Shown here piece by piece: positions 44,376 through 53,290 of a stretch of DNA of 64,000 nt (the first letter of the stretch is position 1; every line of letters starts with the position of its first letter). Source of the stretch: Symplocastrum torsivum CPER-KK1 (lineage in GTDB: Bacteria > Cyanobacteriota > Cyanobacteriia > Cyanobacteriales > Coleofasciculaceae); assembly GCA_019358875.1 (NCBI GenBank), contig JAHHIF010000007.1, positions 124,001-188,000 of the forward strand, read 5' to 3'. The notes under the pieces were generated by a model, which was not told the origin of the DNA, did no database searches, and worked only from the letters and a program-made list of their open reading frames with translations. The position numbers were made by a program, and so were the translations under genes.

Positions 44376-44750
44376 TCAAGCTGTTGCATCACTTCCTTGT
44401 TGCAAGTCTCTGAGATAGTCTCTGTGTTTTGCCCAGACACGGCGTAGGTATTCCAAAACAGGCTTTTCGTAGTCAAACTTGTCGCACTCTTGTTTAATCC
44501 ATAACCCCATTTGCCAAAGGTCTTCGAGGGTAGTGCAAGTTTTGATTAGGGAAACAACAGCTTCAATCCACATAGCAAGTTTTCGGTAGCTGATGAATTG
44601 TCCTCCCTTGTCACAACGATGGACAAATAGAACATAAGCCCAACATTCAGCTCGTACAAGTAGTGATTTTGGGATGTGCAGGAATTTGGCGATGAGGTCG
44701 AGGGTGATGGGAAATGAGTAGGGTTTAATCCGGCGAAATAAGGTTGTCAT
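44376..44750 (-). CDS. Protein of unknown function (first of three small minus-strand genes, 3'-most)
   Basis: A 124-residue helical protein, rich in Trp, Leu and basic residues (LIAKFLHIPKSLLVRAECWA, DLWQMGLWIKQECDKFDYEK). There is no signal peptide and the hydrophobic part looks amphipathic rather than membrane-spanning. I do not recognise it. It is 30 bp downstream of the 86-residue gene at 44781, in probable operon with it. Confidence 0.55.
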   Translation of the reverse strand: MTTLFRRIKPYSFPITLDLIAKFLHIPKSLLVRAECWAYVLFVHRCDKGGQFISYRKLAMWIEAVVSLIKTCTTLEDLWQMGLWIKQECDKFDYEKPVLEYLRRVWAKHRDYLRDLQQGSDATA

Positions 44751-44780
44751 GGTTACTTTAGTGTTTATAGAACTTACGCG

Positions 44781-45041
44781 CTAGTTCTCTTCTTCCTCTA
44801 AATCTGGAGGAGTGTCGAAGATGACTTCAAATTCTGCAACGGGTATGAAGCGATTGAGGACTCTGAGATGGTCTTGGGCATCGGTTCTGTTGTGGAATCT
44901 GGCAACTGTGTAGCGTCTTAGGTCGGGTAAGAGACGCACAATCGCCCAAGGACGAGTAAAGTCTTCGGGTTGCTCGATGCGTTGGTAGGTTTTGACTTCC
45001 TCTCTTGTAACTGTGTTGAGGGTGTTTTGAATGACGCGCAT
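44781..45041 (-). CDS. Protein of unknown function (middle gene of the small cluster)
   Basis: An 86-residue protein of alpha/beta type with an acidic tail (FDTPPDLEEEEN). The middle reads RPWAIVRLLPDLRRYTVARF and HNRTDAQDHLRVLNRF, which looks like a small strand-helix fold that handles a modifiable surface; no family is recognised. It lies between the 124-residue and the 48-residue genes on the same strand. Confidence 0.55.
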   Translation of the reverse strand: MRVIQNTLNTVTREEVKTYQRIEQPEDFTRPWAIVRLLPDLRRYTVARFHNRTDAQDHLRVLNRFIPVAEFEVIFDTPPDLEEEEN

Positions 45042-45107
45042 GAGCTTTTCTCGTGCTGGAGTGGTGTCGTTTGGGATGAGACTCCAGTCATTTACGGGTG
45101 CTGGTTG

Positions 45108-45254
45108 CTAAGTCAGTAAATAAGATGTGCCTTCTACGCTGATTTTCCAGGTCAAGCGGCGAGTTTGTTTATGGCATTGATAATTTTGCTGTCGCAGGCG
45201 CGAACAGATTTGTTCGCCTTCAGTTTTCAGGCGAAGCCAGTCACGATGCTTCAT
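45108..45254 (-). CDS. Very small basic protein of unknown function
   Basis: About 48 residues from the ATG at 45254: MKHRDWLRLKTEGEQICSRL then QQNYQCHKQTRRLTWKISVE. The frame extends upstream to 45338, but that part is translated from a CTCTCCTCGCAGGAGAG-type repeat and is not coding. It is strongly basic and might bind nucleic acid. It is first in the row of three small minus-strand genes and divergent from the HTH gene at 45568. Confidence 0.4.
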   Translation of the reverse strand: MKHRDWLRLKTEGEQICSRLRQQNYQCHKQTRRLTWKISVEGTSYLLT

Positions 45255-45567
45255 CAGTTTTATTACGGTTGGTAGATGGACATGGAGACCTCTCCCCCAG
45301 CCCCTCTCCTGCGAGGAGAGGGGAGTCAGAATCTGCATTTTTTAGGAAAGGCGATCGCATACACATACACAGGCAAGCGATCGCCCATGGAAGACCAATA
45401 CAAAGCTGCATCTAAACGATTTCCGTCTAGACATCACCTCCTTGCATGGGGCTTTACTTTATTTGTGGTCGATAATGTTAACTTACTTGTTTACGTCTCA
45501 ATCATACACGATGTGAACAAATAAATTCACATTTACTTGGTTATATTCCTCTGACACGATCAGAGGC
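45255..45567. other. Divergent spacer with a small hairpin repeat
   Basis: About 310 bp between the small minus-strand genes and the HTH gene. It contains the common CCCCTCTCCTGCGAGGAGAGGGG palindrome (45292-45320 region) and two HIP1-type sites. A plus-strand frame from 45276 crosses this repeat and is rejected. Confidence 0.45.
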
Positions 45568-45813
45568 ATGGGAAGAGCAGGGCAAGCCCTCAAGCAGGCA
45601 TTGGAAACCTACAGTATCAGCCAGAACAAACTGGCAGTGGCGTTAGGCATTGAGCGAACTATTGTTAATCGTTGGTTTCACGAACGGGCAGACCCTACGG
45701 CTGAGACAGTTGCAGATATTGTCAAAGCGCTGAAGGGAATCAATCGAGCTGCCGCCGAGAAGTTTATCGAATTATATCTAGGTGAGCTGATTGAGGATGA
45801 GGAGCAGCCTTAG
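45568..45813 (+). CDS. XRE-family helix-turn-helix regulator
   Basis: An 81-residue protein, nearly all of it a Cro/C1-type HTH: ALETYSISQNKLAVALGIER and TIVNRWFHERADPTAETVAD. The C terminus is a helix with an acidic tail. It carries no other domain and should bind DNA as a dimer. It is divergent from the three small minus-strand genes and could regulate them. The AT-rich start region (45470-45560) likely holds its promoter. Confidence 0.8.
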   Translation: MGRAGQALKQALETYSISQNKLAVALGIERTIVNRWFHERADPTAETVADIVKALKGINRAAAEKFIELYLGELIEDEEQP

Positions 45814-46165
45814 CAAAAATGTGTAGCCAGTAGCGCTCGTGTTGCTGGCTTTTGACTTTAATTAAGTGCTTGTGAATGCGATCGCACGCTAGCAGTGATG
45901 CTAAGGGGGAAACGCGCTCACTTTCAGCCACCTAAAACACACCTCAGGCGCTCCTTCGTGTGTTTGACTGAGGAACTAAATGCGATCGTGCTGATGGGAG
46001 TGAGAGTGCGATCGCCTTCTTCACGGTGCTGCTCGTAGTATCCCCAGGCAGGGGATTTTACTCAAGTTTTCTCCCTCTAACAACCGTTGTACCGAAACCA
46101 CGATAATCTAAAATCAATTGCAAGTGCGATCGCCACACAGAAAGGCGATCTGTAAGTATCCAAGA
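45814..46165. other. HIP1-rich spacer
   Basis: About 350 bp with four GCGATCG-type sites (near 45878, 45982, 46009, 46127) and no supported gene. Confidence 0.5.
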
Positions 46166-46495
46166 TTATGTAGCAACAACTCGTGTTCGAGCTTGTGAAC
46201 GAGATTTAGGTTTGGTTTTCACTACAATTTCCACATCTCGACCCAAAGCATTCAAAAAACGAAACAACCGTACAGTTGAAAATCCTGATAACTTTCCGTT
46301 GATTAGATCAGATACTTTTGGCTGATCAATTCCTAAAAGCTCTGCTGCTTGGGCCTGCGTCATGTGTTGCTTAGTAATAATGCTGCTGATCTTACGTGCG
46401 AGTTCAGCTTTTACAAGCAATTCATCCGAATTTTCTAAACCCAAATCGGCAAATACATTACCGCTACTTGCTTGCACTCTAATTTCCTGAGCCAT
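46166..46495 (-). CDS. XRE-type antitoxin (HigA-like)
   Basis: About 109 residues from the ATG at 46495 (MAQEIRVQASSGNVFADLGL), which has GGGAGAGAG in front; the frame opens further upstream inside the toxin gene but without such a site. The HTH reads MTQAQAAELLGIDQPKVSDL. The length and the order, directly after a RelE-like toxin gene with a 13-bp gap, fit a HigBA-type antitoxin that also represses the operon. The basic C-terminal tail is KTKPKSRSQARTR. Confidence 0.85.
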   Translation of the reverse strand: MAQEIRVQASSGNVFADLGLENSDELLVKAELARKISSIITKQHMTQAQAAELLGIDQPKVSDLINGKLSGFSTVRLFRFLNALGRDVEIVVKTKPKSRSQARTRVVAT

Positions 46496-46508
46496 TTCTC
46501 TCTCCCTT

Positions 46509-46877
46509 TTACTGCTTGCTATAGTTTTCTGCGTAATGCTCTTTTGCTCGTTTAAGTCTTGTTTCAATCAACTCAATATCCTGCTGTGGTGTAGCGATTC
46601 CTTGCTTTGATTTCTTTTGAAAAGCGTGTAAGACATAAATTACGCCAGCAAGTTTCACTGTATATACAGCTCGGTACGTATCTCCATCAAAGTCTTCCAC
46701 AACTTCAAGCACCCCAGCCCCCTTAAATCCTTTGAGTGGTTTAGCCCAAGGATGCTTCTCACCGCATTGAGCCAAGTACAAGGCATAGCCAACGGCTTGC
46801 TGAACCTCCTCTGGGAAATCTTTCAAATCCTCAAGGGAACTTCCAACCCATTCAACTGGTTTCAACGATGAACTCAT
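46509..46877 (-). CDS. RelE/HigB-type toxin (phage Gp49-like family)
   Basis: A 122-residue protein of the Gp49/HigB group: PVEWVGSSLEDLKDFPEEVQ, WAKPLKGFKGAGVLEVVEDF, DTYRAVYTVKLAGVIYVLHA and FQKKSKQGIATPQQDIELIE. This pattern is typical of ribosome-dependent mRNA interferases of type II toxin-antitoxin pairs. Toxin first, antitoxin second is the HigBA order. The pair is probably a small mobile stabilisation module. Confidence 0.87.
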   Translation of the reverse strand: MSSSLKPVEWVGSSLEDLKDFPEEVQQAVGYALYLAQCGEKHPWAKPLKGFKGAGVLEVVEDFDGDTYRAVYTVKLAGVIYVLHAFQKKSKQGIATPQQDIELIETRLKRAKEHYAENYSKQ

Positions 46878-47211
46878 CCCTTAAATATGCTAGTTCTGGC
46901 ATATTATTGTCAATCGAAGCTGTGCATCTTGAGTGATAATGGAGCATTAAAAAAATGCCAAATCTAAACCACGATTTTCTATGAGATAGCTACGCTTTAC
47001 GCACTCATCAGGTGGGCAGGATGGCGATCGCTCTTTAAAAGTCAGTAAGGTGGAAGCGATCGCCTTTTTTGAGAGGTTGGCAGAGTGCGATCGCTCTCAT
47101 AAGGCTTTAGCAGAATTTAGATAGGGAAAGATCAACCCTTGGAGTTCTAAACTCTGGTGCTTTCCCAAACAACACCTCAATTTTGGAAGCTCAATTGGAG
47201 AGGTACGAATA
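46878..47211. other. Spacer with paired HIP1 sites forming a terminator-like hairpin
   Basis: About 330 bp. GGCGATCGCT (47023-47032) and AGCGATCGCC (47055-47064) can pair, with TTTTTT directly after. A third HIP1 site follows at about 47087. No gene is seen. Confidence 0.5.
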
Positions 47212-47439
47212 ATGGAATATTGCAGTGTTGCCTATTCCTGGATAGGCAGAGGATGGACTCAAGAGATTAACTGGCTGCGTATACAAGGAGAGGAAGTTGC
47301 CGAGTGGAAAGGGAAATACTGGACGGATTTTCTGAATTATATGGCACAAGACCGCTGGGAGCTTGTCGCAGTAGCTCCATTGGGAGGCGGAGAGTATTCA
47401 ATCTCCGGAATTGTTGCCTATTTTAAGCGACCTCTTTAA
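47212..47439 (+). CDS. Small protein of unknown function
   Basis: A 75-residue protein of beta-alpha-beta character (MEYCSVAYSWIGRGWTQEIN, LNYMAQDRWELVAVAPLGGG, ISGIVAYFKRPL). The pattern 'D-W-E-L-V-x-V' with a closing strand is like DUF4177-type small proteins, a weak likeness. A hairpin follows at 47469-47502. The gene stands alone and is convergent with uvrB. Confidence 0.6.
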   Translation: MEYCSVAYSWIGRGWTQEINWLRIQGEEVAEWKGKYWTDFLNYMAQDRWELVAVAPLGGGEYSISGIVAYFKRPL

Positions 47440-47468
47440 TTGCTCAATGAAGCCGAGCATCACCATTC

Positions 47469-47502
47469 GTAGTTGGCGCTTTAACGCTAAAGCGCCGACT
47501 AC
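47469..47502. terminator. Hairpin terminator between convergent genes
   Basis: GTAGTTGGCGCTTTA pairs with TAAAGCGCCGACTAC around an ACGC loop, with one G-T wobble. It separates the small gene at 47212 from uvrB. Confidence 0.65.
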
Positions 47503-47530
47503 AAATCAAATTATCTTCATGCCATTCTGC

Positions 47531-49528
47531 TTAATGACCTATGAGTTTATCTCGCAGATGCTTAATGCGATCACGATACTTCGCCGCCTCCTCAAATTGC
47601 AAATTCTTCGCCGCATCCTTCATCAATTCTTCCAGTTGACCAATTAATCCCGGAATCTGCTCCAAAGGCAACTCATCCGCCTGTTCATAAACCTCTTCTA
47701 ACTGTTGAGCATTCAATCGCCGCGACACTTCCAGAAACGCCAGAATCGAATTATTTGATCGCTTGATAATCGACTGCGGTGTAATGCCGTGTTTCTCGTT
47801 GTATTCCAGTTGAATTGCTCGACGTCGTTCCGTTTCCCCGATCGCTTTTGCCATGCTGTCGGTAAGATTATCAGCATACAAAATTGCTTGCCCTCGGACA
47901 TGACGGGCCGCCCGCCCAATCGTTTGAATTAGCGATCGCTCTGCCCTCAAAAACCCCTCTTTATCGGCATCCAAGATTGCCACCAGAGAAACCTCCGGTA
48001 AATCCAATCCCTCCCGCAACAAGTTCACTCCAATCAAGACATCAAACATACCCTCACGTAAATCTTGCAAGATTTCAATCCGCTCAATCGAGTTAATCTC
48101 CGAGTGCAAATAGCGTACCTTGATGCCGCGTTCCTGCAAGTATTCCGTCAAATCTTCCGCCATGCGCTTCGTTAGGGTAGTCACTAGCGCTCGCTCTTTC
48201 CGATCAACCCGATCCTTAATTTCACCCAAAAGGTCATCAATTTGTCCTTCCGTCGGGCGCACATAGATTTCTGGGTCAACCACACCCGTCGGTCGAATCA
48301 CCTGTTGAATTACTCGCTCTTCTGACCGTTCGATCTCCCAATCTCCTGGTGTGGCAGAAACAAAGATGCACTGACTCACCTTCTCCCAGAACTCCTCTGA
48401 CTTTAGAGGACGGTTATCTGCTGCACTGGGTAAGCGAAAGCCATGCTCAATTAGCACTCGCTTTCGGGCTTGGTCGCCGTTGTACATCCCCCGAATTTGA
48501 GGAACCGAGACGTGGGATTCATCCACCACCAACAGCCAATCTTTAGGGAAGTAATCAATCAAACACTCTGGCGGTTCTCCAGCAATGCGCCCTGCGAGGT
48601 GACGAGAATAGTTTTCAACACCGTTGCAGTAACCCACTTCTCGCAAGAGATCTAAATCATAACGAGTACGCTGTTCCAGCCGTTGAGCTTCCAGCAAACT
48701 CCCTGCTTTCTCCAATTCCTCCAAACGCTGACGCAGTTCCTCCTCAATCGCATCACACGCTTCTTCTAGTCGATCATCCGGGGTAACAAAGTGACGCGCT
48801 GGGTAAACATTTAGAGCATCCAAACTTTGGAGAATTTCACCCGTTACAGGGTCAACGTAGCGAATTGCGTCTATTTCATCACCAAAGAATTCCACACGAA
48901 TAATCCGGTCTTCGTATGCCGGACCAATCTCCAAAACATCGCCTTTAACACGAAACCGACCTCTCCCCATCTCCATGTCGTTACGAGAATATTGCACCGA
49001 GGCTAAATCCCGCAACAACTGGCGTTGGTCAACTTCCTTCCCCATCCGCAAGGGTATCGAAGCTTTCAAGTATTCCGAGGGAATCCCCAAACCATAGATA
49101 CAGCTAATTGACGCAACAACAATTACATCACGCCGCTCAAAAAGCGATCGCGTTGCCGAGTGCCGAAGCATATCAATCTCATCATTAATCGCTGCACTCT
49201 TCTCTATATAGGTATCCGTAACCGGGATATAAGCTTCCGGCTGATAGTAGTCGTAGTACGAAACGAAATACTCAACTGCATTGTTGGGAAAGAACTCGCG
49301 TAACTCATTACAGAGTTGGGCAGCTAAAGTTTTATTGTGAGCTAGCACCAACGTCGGTTTGCCTATCTTGTCGATCACACTAGCGGCGGTGTAAGTTTTG
49401 CCTGTTCCTGTTGCACCGAGCAGAGTTTGGAAGCGATGACCGGATTGTAGACTGGAGGTCAGTTGTGCGATCGCCTGTGGCTGATCACCCGTCGGTTTAA
49501 ATGGAGCTTGCAGATTAAATTGCGCCAT
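47531..49528 (-). CDS. uvrB: Excinuclease ABC subunit UvrB
   Basis: A 665-residue helicase-like protein of nucleotide excision repair. Walker A is [13 protein letters not shown] (near residue 40), the damage-sensing beta-hairpin is [12 protein letters not shown] (about 92-103), helicase motif II is DESHV, and motif VI is QTIGRAARH. The C-terminal UVR domain that binds UvrC is present ([20 protein letters not shown]). Length and order are normal. The ATG is at 49528. Confidence 0.97.
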   Translation of the reverse strand: MAQFNLQAPFKPTGDQPQAIAQLTSSLQSGHRFQTLLGATGTGKTYTAASVIDKIGKPTLVLAHNKTLAAQLCNELREFFPNNAVEYFVSYYDYYQPEAYIPVTDTYIEKSAAINDEIDMLRHSATRSLFERRDVIVVASISCIYGLGIPSEYLKASIPLRMGKEVDQRQLLRDLASVQYSRNDMEMGRGRFRVKGDVLEIGPAYEDRIIRVEFFGDEIDAIRYVDPVTGEILQSLDALNVYPARHFVTPDDRLEEACDAIEEELRQRLEELEKAGSLLEAQRLEQRTRYDLDLLREVGYCNGVENYSRHLAGRIAGEPPECLIDYFPKDWLLVVDESHVSVPQIRGMYNGDQARKRVLIEHGFRLPSAADNRPLKSEEFWEKVSQCIFVSATPGDWEIERSEERVIQQVIRPTGVVDPEIYVRPTEGQIDDLLGEIKDRVDRKERALVTTLTKRMAEDLTEYLQERGIKVRYLHSEINSIERIEILQDLREGMFDVLIGVNLLREGLDLPEVSLVAILDADKEGFLRAERSLIQTIGRAARHVRGQAILYADNLTDSMAKAIGETERRRAIQLEYNEKHGITPQSIIKRSNNSILAFLEVSRRLNAQQLEEVYEQADELPLEQIPGLIGQLEELMKDAAKNLQFEEAAKYRDRIKHLRDKLIGH

Positions 49529-49627
49529 AGAAGTGAAGATGAAGAGGTGCCTCTATTACCTATGCTAAGTAACTTCTCACGTAATTGCGTTTAGCCGGAG
49601 CGGTCGTCTATTGTGTCATCCACCTTA

Positions 49628-49702
49628 CCAATTCCCAATTCCCAATTCCCAATTCCCAATTCCCAATTCCCAATTCCCAATTCCCAATTCCCAATTCCCA
49701 AT
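49628..49702. repeat. Heptanucleotide tandem repeat array (CCAATTC)n, second array
   Basis: About ten and a half copies of the same 7-bp unit as at 6642-6707. The array joins directly to a gene fragment of the Uma2 family; read in frame it gives PIPNSQF units. Confidence 0.95.
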
Positions 49703-50179
49703 GGCTTCCTCAGTTTAGGAGTAGAGCGGCTAAAAGCAGGGAAGCTACGACCCAGTTACGTTGTCTGGGAAGAAAACTATATTGTCCCCATTTTGGTATT
49801 AGAAGTCGTTTCCAAAACCTATGGTGGAGAATATGACGAAAAAATGACGGATTATGCCAAATTAGGGGTACTTTACTCTGTCATCTACAACCCTGACTAC
49901 TGCTGTCGCGATAAGCATGACTCGTTTGAAGTTTATCGCTTAGTAGAGGGAGTTTATCAACGTCAACTGGGGGAACCTGTCTGGATGCCAGAAATTGGCT
50001 TAGGAATTGGGCCAGAGATTGGTACTTATGACAGGTGTCAGCGGGAGTGGTTGTACTGGTACGACTCTGAAGGTACTAGATTTCTTATGCCTGATGAGGC
50101 TGCTGAGCAGGAGCGGCAACGAACACAACGGTTAGCAGAGCGGTTGCGAGAACTAGGGATTGATCCAGAGCAAGTGTAG
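49703..50179 (+). pseudogene. 5'-truncated Uma2-family endonuclease gene
   Basis: From [20 protein letters not shown] on, this is the C-terminal two thirds of a Uma2 (DUF820) protein, a restriction-endonuclease-like PD-(D/E)xK fold. The core strand with the acidic residue is VPILVLEVVSKTYGGEYDEK, and the end is the usual coiled ERQRTQRLAERLRELGIDPE. About 80 N-terminal residues, including the first catalytic Asp before FLSLG, are missing. Their place is taken by the heptamer array. The frame is open upstream through the array to a GTG at 49613 without a binding site. A product would lack part of the active site. Confidence 0.8.
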
Positions 50180-50279
50180 CGATCTGAACCTACTCTTTTT
50201 CATCTCTAGGTTCAGAAGATTTGAAGATAGGGTAATGTTGATGAGGATTTCCGATAGAACGCGATCGCACTCATTGGTA

Positions 50280-51611
50280 CTATCGCTCAGCGTGAATATA
50301 GTCAACGAAGTAAAATCTCGGCTCCAGCCAAATTTTGAGCCAAGTAAACGCCGCTAAACCCAAGAGTGCCACAGTCATTAAGGGTAAACCTAAACTGAGG
50401 CGCAGTGCATCTGGCATTAAGGCAACTCCTGAAATCGTCAGAACAAAGTACCCTAAAAGCACTTTCTGCAAACGCTGTACCCTTTTCAATGCACCTCGAC
50501 AGCTACTGCAATGCTGGGTGTGTTGTTTATAGCGATCTAGCACTTCCTCACGGTTATCGTTAAGTTTCCTTGTATCTGGAGTACTAAGCCCAACTTCGCG
50601 CCACGGTAGCTTTCCTTCGCAGTACTTATCAAACCAATTCCGAAACTCAATGACTAAGCGATCGGCACTTGTAGGTAGTTTGTAGGCAGTTTTCCAGCTT
50701 TCAACCTGTTGTCGCTGTTGCAGAAAATACTCTTGCTGCTGGAGCAAAATCATATCTCCCTCAAGTACCAGATTGCGATTATTGATGTGATCCCACCAGC
50801 GAGGCGTTAGCTGAAAAACGGTTTTGGCAAAGTTACGGGGAAATTGAGCGACGATCCTTGATTTACCTGGAGCCACAGGAATACAGTAGGTAACCAATCC
50901 AAGTTCCTTTCCCTTATCGCCAAAACTGATTGCATATTCCAAGCGGCAAGGAGGTTCAAAGGTAATTGTTGTGCTGAATCGTCCGGGGGTAGTAGCTTCA
51001 ATTAAATTGAGTGTTGATTGCTCAATTTTGAGCAAAATTGGTGTCGCCCGTTCTCGATTTCCCTGTATTCCATGATGAGCAAAGGGAACATGGCTCGGAT
51101 CGGCTACATTCTCAACCAGCGTTTGCCAGTCATAGTCTAAGTCGCGCACAAAAGAAGACCAGACAAACCCTTTACTGGCATCCACTTTAGGGGAGATTGG
51201 TCGGGGTGTAGCAGCAGCGAGTTCTGCGGAGTTGGTATCTAACCAAACCCAAAGCAAATCATTTTCCTGGCAACAAGGTAGTGCAATCGCACACAAGTTT
51301 TTTTGTTGATTAGCAACGAGTTGTGGATTTTCTGCCTGGGGAACCTTTGTACAGGTGCCTTGCTCATCAAACTGCCAGCCATGATAGCTACACATGAGAT
51401 TACCCGTCTTCTCATCCACTCGTCCCTCACTTAAGGGGGCAAGTCGATGAGGGCATTGATCTAAAAACGCTCGATAAGTCTCAGATGAACTAGGCTTCCA
51501 AATGACTAAGCGAAGTCCTAAAAGAGTAACAGGGGTTGGTCGTTTTGGATCAAGGTCTTCGACAGGTGAGAGAGGATACCAATGCTGAAAAAAGTTAAAC
51601 TCAGGTGGCAT
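50280..51611 (-). CDS. Rieske oxygenase of the pheophorbide a oxygenase (PAO)-like type
   Basis: A 443-residue oxygenase. The Rieske 2Fe-2S ligands are Cys53/His55 (CPHR) and Cys74/His77 (CSYHGW). The mononuclear iron site is in ENVADPSHVPFAHHG. The C-terminal CxxC (HCSSC) and two membrane helices (LGYFVLTISGVALMP and LGLPLMTVALLGLAAF) are features of PAO/Tic55-like proteins in cyanobacteria and chloroplasts. These act on chlorophyll breakdown products or related substrates; the one here is not known. It would sit on the thylakoid or plasma membrane. Confidence 0.9.
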   Translation of the reverse strand: MPPEFNFFQHWYPLSPVEDLDPKRPTPVTLLGLRLVIWKPSSSETYRAFLDQCPHRLAPLSEGRVDEKTGNLMCSYHGWQFDEQGTCTKVPQAENPQLVANQQKNLCAIALPCCQENDLLWVWLDTNSAELAAATPRPISPKVDASKGFVWSSFVRDLDYDWQTLVENVADPSHVPFAHHGIQGNRERATPILLKIEQSTLNLIEATTPGRFSTTITFEPPCRLEYAISFGDKGKELGLVTYCIPVAPGKSRIVAQFPRNFAKTVFQLTPRWWDHINNRNLVLEGDMILLQQQEYFLQQRQQVESWKTAYKLPTSADRLVIEFRNWFDKYCEGKLPWREVGLSTPDTRKLNDNREEVLDRYKQHTQHCSSCRGALKRVQRLQKVLLGYFVLTISGVALMPDALRLSLGLPLMTVALLGLAAFTWLKIWLEPRFYFVDYIHAER

Positions 51612-51854
51612 AGTGCAGCTAGTTTCAAGAATCCTGTGAGAATTATCTTAGAGGTTATGCCGACTAGAAGCGATCGCATCGTAAGAATTCAGAATCAACT
51701 CAAACCTCTCTCCTTTAAGAAGCTATTGCCCACCCACAAGTGCCAGAAGTTAAGACTGATAGGGGTGTACGGCAATACACCCCCACCTAATTAGAATCTG
51801 CAAGACAAAGCACAACCAACAAGAAAACGGTACGCTCAGCTTGCATAAACTTTC

Positions 51855-52208
51855 TTAGCCAAACGTTGAGCCATTCCAGCCCCACAACGATGCCTTAGCA
51901 TCAGCAAACTCAATATAAACTCGATTAATTGGTACACCGAGCTTTTCGTTTACCACCTGACAAAAGTCCTGACTCATCGCTTTGGTTTGCGCCGGACTCA
52001 TGCTACCGATGCTTTTGACCTCAATGTAGCAGACTGGCTCAACTGTACCCGCGAACGTCATTGCCACCTCTGGCTCAAAAGCCGTCATCACATATGACTC
52101 TGGCTTACCCAGGTGCGTTGCCAGCTTAGCAGAGAGAATTTTAAGCAATCCTTCGACAGCAGTTGGTGCTGGGATCGCGACAGATGTTTGTACTTTAATC
52201 AACGGCAT
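51855..52208 (-). CDS. MIF/phenylpyruvate tautomerase-like protein
   Basis: A 117-residue protein of the MIF superfamily. After removal of Met, Pro1 would be the catalytic base (MPLIKVQTSVAIP). The C-terminal part VPINRVYIEFADAKASLWGW has the family's typical 'NRVYI' strand. It should be a trimer acting on keto-enol tautomers, or be a signalling homologue; the substrate is unknown. It is followed by the flavin reductase gene upstream, separated by the second TTAGTTG-type repeat. Confidence 0.88.
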   Translation of the reverse strand: MPLIKVQTSVAIPAPTAVEGLLKILSAKLATHLGKPESYVMTAFEPEVAMTFAGTVEPVCYIEVKSIGSMSPAQTKAMSQDFCQVVNEKLGVPINRVYIEFADAKASLWGWNGSTFG

Positions 52209-52245
52209 ATTGTTGTTAGTTGTTGGTTGTTAGTTGTTGGTTGTT
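52208..52245. repeat. TTGTTAG/TTGTTGG 7-bp tandem repeat
   Basis: About five units with alternating TTAG and TTGG, directly upstream of the tautomerase gene. The same family as the tract at 17110-17154. Confidence 0.75.
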
Positions 52246-52290
52246 AGTAGGAAAAATGTCTATAAAGGACTAACAATTAGCCGTAATACC

Positions 52291-52770
52291 CTACCCGCCA
52301 TATTGCCAGCCAGTGTCTTCTAGTAAGATTTGTTTGCCCTCCCGGTGGATGCCTGAGGCGATAACTTCACCAACAAATACCGTGTGATCGCCTTGTTCCA
52401 CTGAACCCACTACCTGGCACTCTATATAACCGAGTGAGTCGGAGATGATTGGACAGCCAGTTTCTCCTGTATAAAATTCCACATCCTCAAACCGATTGCC
52501 AACGCGACGCAGTGGCTGAAAGAATTTCTGAGCCAAATCTTTCTGTTCCTTCTCCAGGAAGCTGACGGCAAAAACCCCACTATTTTTGATCATGGCGTGG
52601 GACGTATGGTTTTTGTTGACGCAATTGACGACTTGTGGGGGTTTAAACGACGATTGCATTAACCAACTAATCGTAAAACCGTTAACGTTTTCTCCATCCT
52701 TAACACCGCAAATATAGATTCCGTGGGGAATATTGCGTAACATTGTTTTCTTCGCTTGTTCGTCTAGCAA
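52291..52770 (-). CDS. Flavin reductase-like FMN-binding protein
   Basis: A 159-residue protein of the flavin reductase/FMN-binding split-barrel type: IPHGIYICGVKDGENVNGFT and ISWLMQSSFKPPQVVNCVNK at the start, HAMIKNSGVFAVSFLEKEQ in the middle. It likely binds FMN and transfers hydride from NAD(P)H. The partner enzyme is unknown. It lies between the tautomerase and zinc-ribbon genes on the minus strand with gaps of 80-90 bp. Confidence 0.87.
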   Translation of the reverse strand: MLDEQAKKTMLRNIPHGIYICGVKDGENVNGFTISWLMQSSFKPPQVVNCVNKNHTSHAMIKNSGVFAVSFLEKEQKDLAQKFFQPLRRVGNRFEDVEFYTGETGCPIISDSLGYIECQVVGSVEQGDHTVFVGEVIASGIHREGKQILLEDTGWQYGG

Positions 52771-52863
52771 GGGTCTACCTACTTGTAAATGTCCTACACT
52801 GCATCAGTTTATCAACCTTCATAGAAATCCCAGTTCTCCAGTTTGATAAATTAGCGCCATTGA

Positions 52864-53262
52864 CTAGCTTTTTCGTCGAAAAACATTCCAGGCTTGATTT
52901 AGGATGCCTTCGCGATTGAAGTTGTGCTTAAAGTTCTTAAACTCACCTGCATCAAACCAGACACCGTTGCAGGCTGGACATTTTTCGTACCAGATACAGT
53001 GCTGGTCAATATCAACCATACGAGTCATTCTCGCGTTACACCGAGGGCAGTTAATATCTTCAGTGATTTTATCGAGCTGACTACCTGTTGCCGGGTCGCC
53101 AATATCCAAAAAGTGTTCAGAACCTTTCACAGCTTTGAGCTTTTCTGCCTCTAGGGAATCAAACCAAATTCCTTTACAGTAGAGGCAACGATCGACTTCA
53201 ATCCCGGCACAGATGACTTGCTCTAAGCTTCCCCCACATTTTGGGCAAGTTGTTGGATTCAT
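52864..53262 (-). CDS. Tandem zinc-ribbon protein (TFIIB-type)
   Basis: A 132-residue protein made of two similar zf-TFIIB repeats: CPKC with CLYCKGIWFD in the first half, and CPRC with CPACNGVWFDAGEF in the second, each having the conserved G-x-W-F-D after the second Cys pair. A basic C-terminal tail follows. Proteins of this kind are common in bacteria but uncharacterised. It is 28 bp downstream of cobM, so they may be co-transcribed. Confidence 0.85.
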   Translation of the reverse strand: MNPTTCPKCGGSLEQVICAGIEVDRCLYCKGIWFDSLEAEKLKAVKGSEHFLDIGDPATGSQLDKITEDINCPRCNARMTRMVDIDQHCIWYEKCPACNGVWFDAGEFKNFKHNFNREGILNQAWNVFRRKS

Positions 53263-53290
53263 GGATTTTCTTGTTCACCCTATTTCCAGC

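Noticed and set aside
45276-45524. 82-codon plus-strand frame upstream of the HTH gene
   Set aside because: It begins inside a common palindromic repeat and spans two HIP1 sites in an AT-rich spacer; no domain is seen.
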